NCBI RefSeq assembly: GCF_030160015.1
Contig: NZ_BSNN01000002.1
Span: forward strand, 558,001 to 622,000
Direction: 5' to 3'
Length of the DNA stretch: 64,000 bases
Source of the DNA: Amylibacter marinus
GTDB taxonomy: Bacteria; Pseudomonadota; Alphaproteobacteria; Rhodobacterales; Rhodobacteraceae
Positions 11,798 through 20,536 of the stretch are shown in pieces. Under the pieces are notes generated by a model. The model was not told the DNA's origin, searched no databases, and saw nothing but the letters and a program-made list of their open reading frames with translations. A program made the position numbers and the translations under genes. Positions within the stretch are counted from its first letter, which is position 1. Each line of letters opens with the position of its first letter.

Positions 11798-12097
11798 ATG
11801 CATAATCTCGTGATCGTTTATTGGCGTGATATCCCCGCTCAGGTCATCGTTGGCAAGGGGCGCCGCGCCGCCAAGGTGCAATTGCCCGAACGCTTCGAGC
11901 AAGCCATTGATCGATGCGCAATGAAGGTGGGGGCCTCAGATGATGAGGCCTATCTGGCAGATTGGCGCAAATCTGCCCCCCTAAGCGTCGATGGCGACGC
12001 CCAAGAAGTCGCAAAAAGCGAAGCAGAGCGCCTGGATCAAGAATACCACCAAGAGAAGATCAAATCCCTGATCGCAACAGATGGCTGGGCTAAATAA
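11798..12097 (+). CDS. Small 'virulence factor' family protein, first gene of the C1-transfer module
   Basis: A 99-aa soluble protein (MHNLVIVYWRDIPAQVIVGK...). I recognise it as the small family labelled 'virulence factor' in databases (Virulence_fact), a name without known biochemical basis here. The ATG at 11798 follows AAAGGA by 8 nt; a longer in-frame extension overlaps ppx and has no ribosome binding site. Basic residues cluster early (GKGRRAAKVQ) and the second half is charged and helical. Only 20 nt separate it from the MetF-like gene, so it is probably cotranscribed with three C1 enzymes and may act as an accessory subunit. Upstream lies TTGACG as a possible -35, with no convincing -10. 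Confidence 0.7.
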   Translation: MHNLVIVYWRDIPAQVIVGKGRRAAKVQLPERFEQAIDRCAMKVGASDDEAYLADWRKSAPLSVDGDAQEVAKSEAERLDQEYHQEKIKSLIATDGWAK

Positions 12098-12117
12098 CCC
12101 CCATCACAGGAGGTTAC

Positions 12118-13032
12118 ATGGCTGTTTTAAATTTCGCCCCCCCGACACAGGAGAATACCGTGCTGGCTGATTTTTTACAGGATTACTCGATCGAGGTCAT
12201 GCCCCGCACCGCCGAAAAAATCGCCGATTTTCGCGATCTACTACCACAGGGTACACGGGTTTATATCGCCCATATTGATGGCACACCCATCGAAGATATG
12301 GTCAATACTGCCAGACGCCTGGCCAATGATGGGTTTGCTGTCATGCCGCATTTCCCTGCGCGTATTATCAAAGATCGCGCCACCCTCGCCGATTGGATCA
12401 CACGCTATAAAAACGAGGCCGGTGTGACGGAGGCACTTTTGCTAGCAGGGGGTGTAGATCATCCACAAGGTGACTTTAGCGATTCTATGCAACTGCTGGA
12501 CAGCGGCCTGTTTGATAGCGCGGGCTTTACCCGCCTACATGTGGCCGGCCATCCAGAAGGCAACAAAGATATCGACCCAGATGGATCACGCAAAAATGTA
12601 GATCTAGCCCTGCGCTGGAAACAAGAGTTTTCAAACCGCACAGATGCCAAAATGGCCATTGCCACCCAGTTCTGCTTTGAATCCGCTCCCGTAATAGAAT
12701 GGGCCGAAAATCTAGCCGAAAATGGATTTGATATCCCGATCCACATTGGCGTCGCTGGCCCCGCAAAATTGCAAACCATGATTAAATTTGCCCTCACCTG
12801 TGGTGTTGGCCCCAGTTTACGTGTTTTGCAAAAGCGCGCCAAGGATGTGTCGAAACTGCTCTTGCCCTTCAAACCTGATAAATTTCTAACAGATCTGGCC
12901 GAACACCGCGCCGCTAATCAAAATTTCCTCATAACAAATGTGCATTTTTTTCCATTGGGCGGAATTAAAACCAATGCTAAATGGGCACAAGAAAACGCAG
13001 GTGCCAACGGCATCCCCGCGAACCAATCCTAA
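12118..13032 (+). CDS. Methylenetetrahydrofolate reductase-like protein (MetF family)
   Basis: A 304-aa flavin-dependent TIM-barrel protein related to MetF, interconverting methylene-H4folate and methyl-H4folate. Supporting segments are GTRVYIAHIDGTPIEDM, FAVMPHFPARIIKD, EALLLAGGVDHPQGDF and MAIATQFCFESAPVIEWAE followed by IPIHIGVAGPAK, which match the folate/FAD-binding strands of the family. It is divergent enough that I do not call it the methionine-biosynthetic metF. Next to a methyl-H4folate:corrinoid methyltransferase it more likely works oxidatively, moving methyl groups from demethylation into the folate C1 pool. A strong AGGAGG precedes the start; the next gene begins 9 nt after its stop. 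Confidence 0.8.
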   Translation: MAVLNFAPPTQENTVLADFLQDYSIEVMPRTAEKIADFRDLLPQGTRVYIAHIDGTPIEDMVNTARRLANDGFAVMPHFPARIIKDRATLADWITRYKNEAGVTEALLLAGGVDHPQGDFSDSMQLLDSGLFDSAGFTRLHVAGHPEGNKDIDPDGSRKNVDLALRWKQEFSNRTDAKMAIATQFCFESAPVIEWAENLAENGFDIPIHIGVAGPAKLQTMIKFALTCGVGPSLRVLQKRAKDVSKLLLPFKPDKFLTDLAEHRAANQNFLITNVHFFPLGGIKTNAKWAQENAGANGIPANQS

Positions 13033-13041
13033 GGACAGGCC

Positions 13042-14127
13042 ATGACCAGAACAATAATCGAGAGCAAAACCAAAACCGCAATTATTGGTTTTGACCAACC
13101 CTTCTGCGTGATTGGCGAGCGAATTAACCCAACTGGACGCAAAAAGTTGGCCGCAGAGCTAGAGCTGGGCGACTTTTCGACCGTAGAGGCCGATGCGCTG
13201 GCACAGGTTGCCGCAGGCGCCACAGTGCTGGATATCAATTCAGGCGCGGTTTTTGCCAATAAAATGGCCCAAGACCCCCGCTATGCCGATAATAACTTTG
13301 TCGAGCCACCCCTGATGAAGGAATTGATCGAGCGCGTTCAGGCCATCACAGATGTACCGCTGTGTATCGACAGCTCTGTGCCCGGCGCCCTAGAGGCCGG
13401 CCTTGCCGCGGCCGAGGGCCGCCCGCTGCTGAACTCGGTAACAGGTGAAGAAGAACGCCTAGAGCTGGTTTTGCCGTTGGTGAAAAAATACAATGTGCCT
13501 GTGGTGGCCATTTCCAATGACGACACCGGCATTTCCGAAGACCCAGAGGTGCGCTTTGCCGTGGCCAAAAAAATCGTAGAGCGCGCGGCGGATTTCGGCA
13601 TACCGGCCCATGATATCGTGGTAGACCCCTTGGTCATGCCGATTGGGGCCATGGCAACCGCAGGCCTGCAAGTATTTGAATTGGTGCGCAAATTGCGCAA
13701 TGAGTTGGGTGTAAATACCACCTGTGGCGCCTCCAATATCTCCTTTGGCCTGCCAAACCGCCACGGCATCAATAACGCCTTCCTGCCCATGGCCATGGCC
13801 GCGGGCATGACCTCGGCTATTATGAACCCAGTAGCCCTGCCCGTTGGGCCCAAAAAGCTGGATGAAAAGCGCGCAGAACTGGCCGCCGCAGGCATCATCA
13901 TCCCCGATGATATCGATCCAGAGCTGCTGGCAACCATCACGGGTATGGGCTCTACCAAGTCCCGCGCAGGCAAAGAAATGGAAGCCATTCGCGCCGCTAA
14001 TTTCCTAACCAACAATGACCCCAATGGCGCCGAATGGATCCGCACCAATAAGGTCGCGAGCGCCGCAGGTACTGGCGCGCGCGCTGGGCGGGGCGGACGC
14101 GCAGGTGGCCGCCGCCGCCGCGGCTAA
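13042..14127 (+). CDS. Methyltetrahydrofolate:corrinoid methyltransferase (pterin-binding)
   Basis: A 361-aa protein whose core is a pterin-binding TIM barrel (residues about 20-300): FCVIGERINPTGRKKL, GATVLDINSG, PLCIDSSVPGALEAGL, LLNSVTGEEERLELVLPL, DIVVDPLVMPIG and TCGASNISFGLPNR. These match the AcsE/MtgA-type enzymes and the B12-binding methionine synthase folate domain, so the reaction is methyl exchange between a methyl-corrinoid protein and tetrahydrofolate. The last 17 residues (GARAGRGGRAGGRRRRG) are an unusual arginine/glycine tail not needed for the barrel. It lies between the MetF-like gene (9 nt) and the RACo-like gene (37 nt). The corrinoid partner protein is not in the window. 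Confidence 0.88.
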   Translation: MTRTIIESKTKTAIIGFDQPFCVIGERINPTGRKKLAAELELGDFSTVEADALAQVAAGATVLDINSGAVFANKMAQDPRYADNNFVEPPLMKELIERVQAITDVPLCIDSSVPGALEAGLAAAEGRPLLNSVTGEEERLELVLPLVKKYNVPVVAISNDDTGISEDPEVRFAVAKKIVERAADFGIPAHDIVVDPLVMPIGAMATAGLQVFELVRKLRNELGVNTTCGASNISFGLPNRHGINNAFLPMAMAAGMTSAIMNPVALPVGPKKLDEKRAELAAAGIIIPDDIDPELLATITGMGSTKSRAGKEMEAIRAANFLTNNDPNGAEWIRTNKVASAAGTGARAGRGGRAGGRRRRG

Positions 14128-14164
14128 CCTCCCCCCCGCCACACCTCAATCAAAGGGTTGAAAC

Positions 14165-16207
14165 ATGAGCAAAGATCCACTGGTAATTTTCACCCCATCG
14201 GGCAAGCGCGGCACCTTCCCCCTGGGCACCCCAATTCTAACGGCTGCCCGCCAGCTGGGGGTGGATCTGGATTCTGTTTGTGGTGGGCGGGGTATCTGCT
14301 CGCGCTGTCAAATCACCCCCTCCTACGGTGAATTCCCAAAACACGGCGTGACAGTTGAAAAAGATGCCTTAAATGCATGGAATGCAGTAGAAGAGCGCTA
14401 TAAATCGAAACGCGGCCTAATAGAGGGCCGCAGACTGGGATGTCAGGCCACGGTGCAGGGCGATATCGTCATCGACGTCCCCCCAGAAAGCCAGGTCCAC
14501 AAACAAGTGGTGCGCAAACGCGCTGAAACCCGTGATATCACCCTGAACCCCTCTACCAAATTGTTCTACGTCTCGGTGCAAGAGCCCGATATGCATGATC
14601 CCTCGGGCGATATGGAGCGCCTGATCGCCGCCCTACGCGCAGACTGGGATCTGCCAGAATTAGAGTTCGATTTCTCGGTGCTCCCCCTTTTGCAACCTGC
14701 CCTGCGCAAAGGCCAGTGGAAGGTCACCGTCGCGGTGCACCTAGGCGACGATGTGGTAGCGCCGCGCATTGTGCACATCTGGCCAGAATTTTACGAGGGC
14801 ACGATTTACGGCATGGCTGTTGATCTAGGGTCAACCACAATCGCGGCCCACCTATGTGATCTACAAACCGGCGCGGTGGTGGCATCCAGCGGGGTTATGA
14901 ATCCGCAAATCCGCTACGGCGAAGACCTGATGAGCCGCGTCAGCTATTCTATGATGAACGACAATGGCGCACAGGAAATGACCAATGCCGTGCGCGCGGG
15001 CATGGATACGCTGTTTGCCCAAATCGCCACCGAGGCAGGCATAGAGCCTGCACTGATCATGGATGCGGTATTTGTTTGTAATCCCGTAATGCATCATTTG
15101 TTCTTGGGAATAGACCCGTTCGAATTGGGCCAAGCGCCCTTTGCGCTGGCCACATCTGATGCGATTTCCACGCGTGCCCAGAATATCGACCTAAGCAATA
15201 TCCACCCTGCGGCGCGCATCTATTTGTTGCCCTGTATCGCGGGCCATGTGGGGGCCGATGCGGCGGCGGTGGCCCTATCAGAAGCACCCCACCTCTCGGA
15301 TGATCTGGTGCTGGTGGTGGATGTGGGCACCAATGCCGAGATTTTGCTGGGCAATCGCCAGCGTGTCTTGGCCTGTTCGTCGCCCACCGGCCCTGCCTTT
15401 GAGGGTGCGCAGATATCATCCGGTCAACGCGCCGCCCCCGGCGCGATTGAACGCGTAGAGATAGACCCCATAACCAAGGCCCCGCGCTTTCGGGTGATTG
15501 GGTCTGATCTGTGGTCTGATGATCCAGAATTTGCCACAGAGACCCTCAGCAGTGGCATCACCGGCATTTGCGGCTCTGGCATTATCGAGATGGTCGCAGA
15601 AATGCGCATCGCAGGTATTGTCGATGGGCCTGGCCTGATCGGATCCCCAGAACAAACCGGCACTGATCGCTGTTTCTTGGATGGGCGCACCTATTCTTAT
15701 CTGGTCTATGATGGATCGGCTGATGGCGGCCCCAAAATCACCGTGACCAACCGCGATATCCGCGAAATCCAAATGGCCAAGGCGGCACTATATTCAGGCG
15801 CGCGTCTATTGATGGATAAATTTGGTGTCGATACGATGGATCGCATTGTGCTAGCGGGGGCCTTTGGGGCGCATATCAGCCCAAAGCACGCAATGGTACT
15901 GGGCATGATCCCCGACTGTCAGCTAAGCCGCGTCACCTCTGCAGGGAATGCCGCAGGCACGGGCGCGCGCATAGCATTGTTAAATACGCAGGCGCGCAGT
16001 GAAATCGAACAGGTGGTACAAAACATCGATAAAATCGAAACCGCAATCGAGCCGCGGTTCCAAGAGCATTTCGTCAATGCGTCCGCAATTCCCAACGCGG
16101 TGGAAAAATTCCCGATCCTCGCGGGCCACGTGACCCTACCCACCGCTACGTTTAACACAGGCGATGCGGCGGGCCCCACAACGCGCAGGCGGCGCAGACG
16201 TGGCTAG
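14165..16207 (+). CDS. RACo-like corrinoid-activating protein (2Fe-2S ferredoxin plus ASKHA domain, DUF4445)
   Basis: A 680-aa reductive activator of corrinoid proteins: it reduces inactive Co(II) to Co(I) with ATP. Residues about 1-100 form a 2Fe-2S ferredoxin domain with CGGRGICSRC (C39, C44, C47) and a fourth Cys in RRLGCQAT. A linker region follows, then the ASKHA/DUF4445 part from about residue 215 (GMAVDLGSTTIAAHLCDLQTG; LVLVVDVGTNAEILLGN; STGITGICGSG-like segment with SGITGICGSGIIEM; VLAGAFGAHI). The protein ends in TTRRRRRRG, echoing the tail of the preceding enzyme. It is the last gene of the module; its stop overlaps the stop of convergent pgl by 4 nt. Confidence 0.88.
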   Translation: MSKDPLVIFTPSGKRGTFPLGTPILTAARQLGVDLDSVCGGRGICSRCQITPSYGEFPKHGVTVEKDALNAWNAVEERYKSKRGLIEGRRLGCQATVQGDIVIDVPPESQVHKQVVRKRAETRDITLNPSTKLFYVSVQEPDMHDPSGDMERLIAALRADWDLPELEFDFSVLPLLQPALRKGQWKVTVAVHLGDDVVAPRIVHIWPEFYEGTIYGMAVDLGSTTIAAHLCDLQTGAVVASSGVMNPQIRYGEDLMSRVSYSMMNDNGAQEMTNAVRAGMDTLFAQIATEAGIEPALIMDAVFVCNPVMHHLFLGIDPFELGQAPFALATSDAISTRAQNIDLSNIHPAARIYLLPCIAGHVGADAAAVALSEAPHLSDDLVLVVDVGTNAEILLGNRQRVLACSSPTGPAFEGAQISSGQRAAPGAIERVEIDPITKAPRFRVIGSDLWSDDPEFATETLSSGITGICGSGIIEMVAEMRIAGIVDGPGLIGSPEQTGTDRCFLDGRTYSYLVYDGSADGGPKITVTNRDIREIQMAKAALYSGARLLMDKFGVDTMDRIVLAGAFGAHISPKHAMVLGMIPDCQLSRVTSAGNAAGTGARIALLNTQARSEIEQVVQNIDKIETAIEPRFQEHFVNASAIPNAVEKFPILAGHVTLPTATFNTGDAAGPTTRRRRRRG

Positions 16208-16878
16208 GGTGCAAAAAACACCTGTGTTTTTGGATCCGCCAGCACCACACGAATGGGCGCAACCATAACATCGCGCACCTTTTGCGCTTGCTCTAGCGCC
16301 TGTAATTTTTCTGGCCCAGCAATCAGCACATACTTATGCACCGCCGCCGATAACACCCTGCCCGTTAGGGTCAGGCGGGCCTCAGGCTGGCTCGCAGGAC
16401 GCACCACATGAACGGGGGCATCGCTGGCCAAGGCATCGGCCAATTCGGCACTGTCCGGGAAAAGACTGGCAGTGTGCATATCCGCCCCCATCCCCAACAC
16501 GCAAATATCCAAAGGTAGTGCCGCATCAATGCCAGCCGATATCTCTGTGAACACATCCTCTGGCCGCTCGGCGGCCTGATAAAACGGTACAACCCGCGCA
16601 GAGCTCGCCGCGTTGGTGATCAGACGCGCGTTAATCAGCGCCGTGTTAGAACGCGCATGCGTTGGCGGCACAAACCGCTCATCGGTCAGCATCACATCAA
16701 CGCGCTCCCACGCCAAATCCTCGTGGCACAGGATATCAAAAAACGGCGCAGGTGTAGTGCCGCCGGGCACGGCGATACTTACGCGCTCTTTTTGCACTAA
16801 GGCGGCGCGCAGGTCTTTGGCCACTTGGGCCGCCAAGCCAACCATCAGGGCCGCCCTATCTTCGAATTTATTTAACAT
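16204..16878 (-). CDS. pgl: 6-phosphogluconolactonase
   Basis: Hydrolyses 6-phosphogluconolactone, step two of the oxidative pentose-phosphate/Entner-Doudoroff route. It has 224 aa from the ATG that overlaps the zwf stop as TAATG; an in-frame ATG six codons earlier (16896) lies inside zwf and is less likely. NagB/Pgl-family motifs are visible: VSIAVPGGTTPAPFFDIL, VDVMLTDERFVPPTHARSN and DICVLGMGADMHTASLFPDS. Coupled translation with zwf fits their consecutive reactions. Confidence 0.94.
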   Translation of the reverse strand: MLNKFEDRAALMVGLAAQVAKDLRAALVQKERVSIAVPGGTTPAPFFDILCHEDLAWERVDVMLTDERFVPPTHARSNTALINARLITNAASSARVVPFYQAAERPEDVFTEISAGIDAALPLDICVLGMGADMHTASLFPDSAELADALASDAPVHVVRPASQPEARLTLTGRVLSAAVHKYVLIAGPEKLQALEQAQKVRDVMVAPIRVVLADPKTQVFFAP

Positions 16879-18326
16879 TAAACGATATCCCGCCATTTTC
16901 TACCATCTCTGTGCAATAGCATCAGCGCATCCTCTGGCCCAGAGCCAAATGAATCATATTGCTGTGGCTGGTCGCCCCGCGTCTCCCAGCCCTTTAGGAT
17001 CGGGTCAACCCAATCCCACGCGGCCTCGACCTCGTCGCCGCGCATAAATAGGGTCTGATTGCCGCGGATCACATCCATGATCAACCGCTCATAGGCATCC
17101 GGGGTCTCTTCTTGCTGGTTCAGCGCCTCTGCAAATGTCATGTCCAGCGGCACCTCTGTTAAACGCATGCCCCCAGGGCCTGGTTCTTTGATGGTGACAC
17201 GCAGGGTCATGCCCTCGTCAGGTTGTAATCGAATGGCTAACAGATTGCCCTTGCGATCCTCTTGAACATCAAAAATCGAGTGCGGCGGATCTTTGAATAC
17301 AATTGCAATCTCGCTTAGCCGATTGCGCAGGCGCTTACCCGTGCGCAGATAAATCGGCACACCAGACCATCGCCAATTGGCAATTTCTACCTTCATTGCC
17401 AGAAAGCTCTCGGTGGTACTGCTGGGGTTATCCACATGTTCTAGATAACTGGGTTTATCCCCGCGCGCGCGGTACTGGCCACGCACAACATCCCCTTTAA
17501 GTACAGGCTTTAGAGCATTGATTACTTTCAATTTTTCGTCACGAACAGAATCTGCATCATAATGGCTTGGTGGCTCCATAGCCGTTAGGCACAACAATTG
17601 CATAATGTGGTTTTGCACCATATCGCGCATGGCCCCGGACTTGTCATAATACTCCCCACGCCCGTCGACCCCCAGATCCTCGGCTGCCGTAATCTGTATG
17701 TGATCGATATGCTGGGCATTCCACAATGGTTCAAATAGCGCATTGCCAAAACGCACCGCCATTAGGTTCTGCACGGTTTCCTTGCCCAGATAATGATCAA
17801 TGCGATAAATCTGATCCTCGGCAAAACAGGCACGCAGCTCTGCGTTTAAGGCCCGTGCGGTTTCTAGATCCCGCCCAAAGGGTTTTTCGACGACAATGCG
17901 GCTGTCTGCGGTGGTCATTTTATGTTGGGTGAGCCTGCGGGCAATTTCCCCAAACAGCGATGGCCCAACCGAAAAGTAAAACGCGCGCACCACATCATCG
18001 CGTTGAAGGTTTGACAAAACCGTCCAGCCATCATCTGTAAAAATGTCCAATGGTACATAATGAAGGCAGGATAAAAACTGCGCGACGTCATCCTCATCCC
18101 AAACCGCAGGATCCAAATGCGCCCGCAGACTTTCCTTGATGTCATCACGGAATCCCTCGGTATCATACCCAGTGCGAGATGCGCCTATGATGCGGCTGGA
18201 TGTATCAAACTGTCCCGCCCTTAGGCGTCGATAAAGGCCTGGTAAAATCTTGCGCCGTGCCAGATCACCGGTGGCGCCAAAAATCGTTAGATCAAACCTA
18301 TCGACAGGAATTGTTTGTGCAACCAT
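16878..18326 (-). CDS. zwf: Glucose-6-phosphate 1-dehydrogenase
   Basis: NADP-dependent oxidation of glucose-6-phosphate, entry to the oxidative pentose-phosphate and Entner-Doudoroff pathways. I start at 18326 (MVAQTIPVDRFDL) because AAGGAG stands 8-9 nt upstream and the sequence then enters the Rossmann motif FGATGDLARRKILPGL directly; the upstream in-frame extension is not protein-like. This gives 482 aa, the usual size. The catalytic motif RIDHYLGKE is present near residue 175. It is divergent from the radical SAM gene with 136 nt between starts, and overlaps pgl by one base. Confidence 0.96.
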   Translation of the reverse strand: MVAQTIPVDRFDLTIFGATGDLARRKILPGLYRRLRAGQFDTSSRIIGASRTGYDTEGFRDDIKESLRAHLDPAVWDEDDVAQFLSCLHYVPLDIFTDDGWTVLSNLQRDDVVRAFYFSVGPSLFGEIARRLTQHKMTTADSRIVVEKPFGRDLETARALNAELRACFAEDQIYRIDHYLGKETVQNLMAVRFGNALFEPLWNAQHIDHIQITAAEDLGVDGRGEYYDKSGAMRDMVQNHIMQLLCLTAMEPPSHYDADSVRDEKLKVINALKPVLKGDVVRGQYRARGDKPSYLEHVDNPSSTTESFLAMKVEIANWRWSGVPIYLRTGKRLRNRLSEIAIVFKDPPHSIFDVQEDRKGNLLAIRLQPDEGMTLRVTIKEPGPGGMRLTEVPLDMTFAEALNQQEETPDAYERLIMDVIRGNQTLFMRGDEVEAAWDWVDPILKGWETRGDQPQQYDSFGSGPEDALMLLHRDGRKWRDIV

Positions 18327-18462
18327 TTGGGGCTCCTTTTTGAAATCAAAATGCCCCCATTCGCCCCGAATAACAAGCGCACAAACACGCTCACGCATAT
18401 GTGGGGTTACAAAAGTCTCACCATTGCGTAAATTGCGCACAGATAAACAAACAGGTGGGCAA

Positions 18463-19413
18463 ATGAAAGATTTCGAAACACAACTAGCAGCTGAAAAATT
18501 TCAGAGCACCCTGCGCACAGCCAAAGGCGAAGCTCGTGCATATGTACCGCTATCTGGCGCTACAACCCTGTGGTTTAATACCGGCACCCTGTGCAATATT
18601 GAATGCCTGAATTGCTATATCGAAAGCTCGCCAAGCAATGACGCGCTGGTCTATATCACAGCAGCCGAGGTGGCGGATTACCTAGATCAAATCAGCGCAC
18701 GAAACTGGCCCACCACCGAGATCGGCTTTACCGGTGGCGAGCCCTTTATGAACCCAGAAATGCTGGAGATGACCCGTCTGTGTCTATCACGCGGGTATCA
18801 AGTGTTAATCCTGACCAATGCTATGCGCCCGATGATGCGCAAATCTATCCAAGCAGGCCTGCTAGATCTGCAAAATCAATTTCCAGATCAACTAACGCTG
18901 CGGGTATCACTCGATCATTACAGCGCTGAACATCACGACACCGAGCGCGGCAAGGGCAGCTATGCCATCACCCTAAAGGGTATGGATTGGTTGCGCGACA
19001 ATGGATTTAAGATGGATGTGGCGGGACGCAGTATTTTTGGCGATAGCGATCAAGATAGCCGCCAAGGTTATGGCGCATTGTTCGAGGCCCGCGACTATCA
19101 GATAGATGCCCATAATCCCGCCCAGACGGTGTTGTTTCCAGAAATGGACGAACGCGTAGATGTACCTGAAATTACCACCGCCTGTTGGGATATCTTGGAC
19201 AAATCGCCAGATGCGGTTATGTGTGCATCCTCGCGCATGGTGGTCAAACGCAAAGGTGCAGAAAAACCCGCCGTGCTGGCCTGTACTTTGTTGCCCTATA
19301 CGGATGAGTTCGAATTGGGCGAAACACTGGAACAAGCCGAGGCGGATGTCTACTTGAACCATCCCCATTGCGCCAAATTTTGTGTTCTGGGCGGGGCCAG
19401 CTGTTCGGCCTAG
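18463..19413 (+). CDS. Radical SAM protein of unknown substrate
   Basis: A 316-aa radical SAM enzyme. The cluster motif is CNIECLNC (CxxxCxxC) near residues 45-52, followed by the GGE motif in IGFTGGEPFMNPEM and SAM-contacting strands (VLILTNAMRPM; LRVSLDHYSAEHHD). The C-terminal third has further cysteines (TTACWDIL, VLACTLLPY and HPHCAKFCVLGGASC), which could ligate an auxiliary Fe-S cluster as in SPASM/Twitch proteins. The ATG at 18463 is chosen because it directly precedes the conserved-looking region and the long upstream extension runs into zwf. No peptide substrate gene is visible beside it, and the function is unknown. It ends 6 nt from the convergent aroB stop. Confidence 0.8.
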   Translation: MKDFETQLAAEKFQSTLRTAKGEARAYVPLSGATTLWFNTGTLCNIECLNCYIESSPSNDALVYITAAEVADYLDQISARNWPTTEIGFTGGEPFMNPEMLEMTRLCLSRGYQVLILTNAMRPMMRKSIQAGLLDLQNQFPDQLTLRVSLDHYSAEHHDTERGKGSYAITLKGMDWLRDNGFKMDVAGRSIFGDSDQDSRQGYGALFEARDYQIDAHNPAQTVLFPEMDERVDVPEITTACWDILDKSPDAVMCASSRMVVKRKGAEKPAVLACTLLPYTDEFELGETLEQAEADVYLNHPHCAKFCVLGGASCSA

Positions 19414-19419
19414 CTTGCC

Positions 19420-20535
19420 CTAACGGCGTTGTGCCAAGGCATCGGTTAAAACCGCGTGCACCACACCCAAATCCACATCCCGCGTCACAAAGGCATCGCC
19501 AATATCACGCGCCATAATAAAGGCGATCTGCCCGTCCACCACCTTTTTATCCTGCCCCATCAAGGTGATTAGTTGATCAGCATCGGGTAATTCCCCCGCA
19601 ATATCTGCCAAATCCACCTTGGTGCCCATGGCCCGCAAATGCGCCCTCACGCGGCTTGGGGCCTCTTGTGAGCACAATCCAAGGCGCATGGAGACCTCAT
19701 ATGCCAAGGCACAGCCAATCGATACGCCCTCGCCATGCAACAAGCGATCCGAAAATCCCGTTGCGGCCTCTAGCGCATGGCAAAAAGTATGCCCAAGGTT
19801 CAGTAAAGCCCGGTCACCCTTTTCTTTTTCGTCGCGCGCCACGATATCGGCCTTCATTTGACAGGATCGCTTTACCGCATAAATGCGCTTAGCCACATCA
19901 CCTTCGGCCATGGCAGGGGCATTTTCCTCAAGCCAATCAAAAAAAGTGCTGTCCCCCAGCAGACCATATTTCATCACCTCGCCGTAGCCCGCCAAGAAAT
20001 CGCGCGCCTTTAGCGTATCCAGCATATCCGTATCGGCCAATACCATCTGTGGCTGATAGAACGCCCCCACCAAGTTTTTCCCATGGGGTGAATTGATACC
20101 TGTTTTCCCTCCGACCGAGCTGTCTACCTGTGCTAACAGGCTGGTTGGGATCTGTACAAAGCGGATGCCACGGCGCAGGATTGCCGCCGCAAACCCCGCC
20201 AGATCACCGATCACACCACCACCAAAGGCGATCAAAACATCGTCGCGCTCGATCTTTTCGGCCAGCAACCATTCGACCACCTGCTGGATCGAGGCCCAAG
20301 ATTTGGTCGCCTCGCCCGCAGGCATCGTTAGGGCGACCATCTCGATATTAGCCGCCAGCAGCCCCGCGCGCAGGCTATCTAGGTGCAGTGCCGCCACATT
20401 TTCATCTGTGACAACAGCTACCTTTTTGCGCCGTAACAAGGGTGCGATCAGCGCACCAGAATCCGACAAAAGCCCAGTGCCAATATGGATCGGATAGGAT
20501 CTATCACCCAGCTCTACTGTTACTTGATCACGCAT
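19420..20535 (-). CDS. aroB: 3-dehydroquinate synthase
   Basis: Converts DAHP to 3-dehydroquinate, step two of the shikimate pathway; NAD+ and metal dependent. It has 371 aa. The NAD-binding GGGVIGDLAGFAAAILRRG, KTGINSPHGKNLVGAFYQP and metal-ligand stretches GLLGDSTFF...E and LLHGEGVSIG are present, as is the His of LGHTFCHALE. It starts 1 nt after the aroK stop, so the two consecutive-pathway genes are translationally coupled, a standard proteobacterial arrangement. Confidence 0.97.
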   Translation of the reverse strand: MRDQVTVELGDRSYPIHIGTGLLSDSGALIAPLLRRKKVAVVTDENVAALHLDSLRAGLLAANIEMVALTMPAGEATKSWASIQQVVEWLLAEKIERDDVLIAFGGGVIGDLAGFAAAILRRGIRFVQIPTSLLAQVDSSVGGKTGINSPHGKNLVGAFYQPQMVLADTDMLDTLKARDFLAGYGEVMKYGLLGDSTFFDWLEENAPAMAEGDVAKRIYAVKRSCQMKADIVARDEKEKGDRALLNLGHTFCHALEAATGFSDRLLHGEGVSIGCALAYEVSMRLGLCSQEAPSRVRAHLRAMGTKVDLADIAGELPDADQLITLMGQDKKVVDGQIAFIMARDIGDAFVTRDVDLGVVHAVLTDALAQRR

Positions 20536-20536
20536 A

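Noticed and set aside
13338-14048. 236-codon minus-strand frame inside the folate methyltransferase gene
   Set aside because: Antisense shadow with Ser/Ala/Met-rich composition of reversed codons; the plus frame has clear pterin-binding motifs.
18327-18440. N-terminal extension of zwf to 18440
   Set aside because: A good ribosome binding site and the conserved start lie at 18326; the extension is not protein-like and would fill the divergent promoter region.
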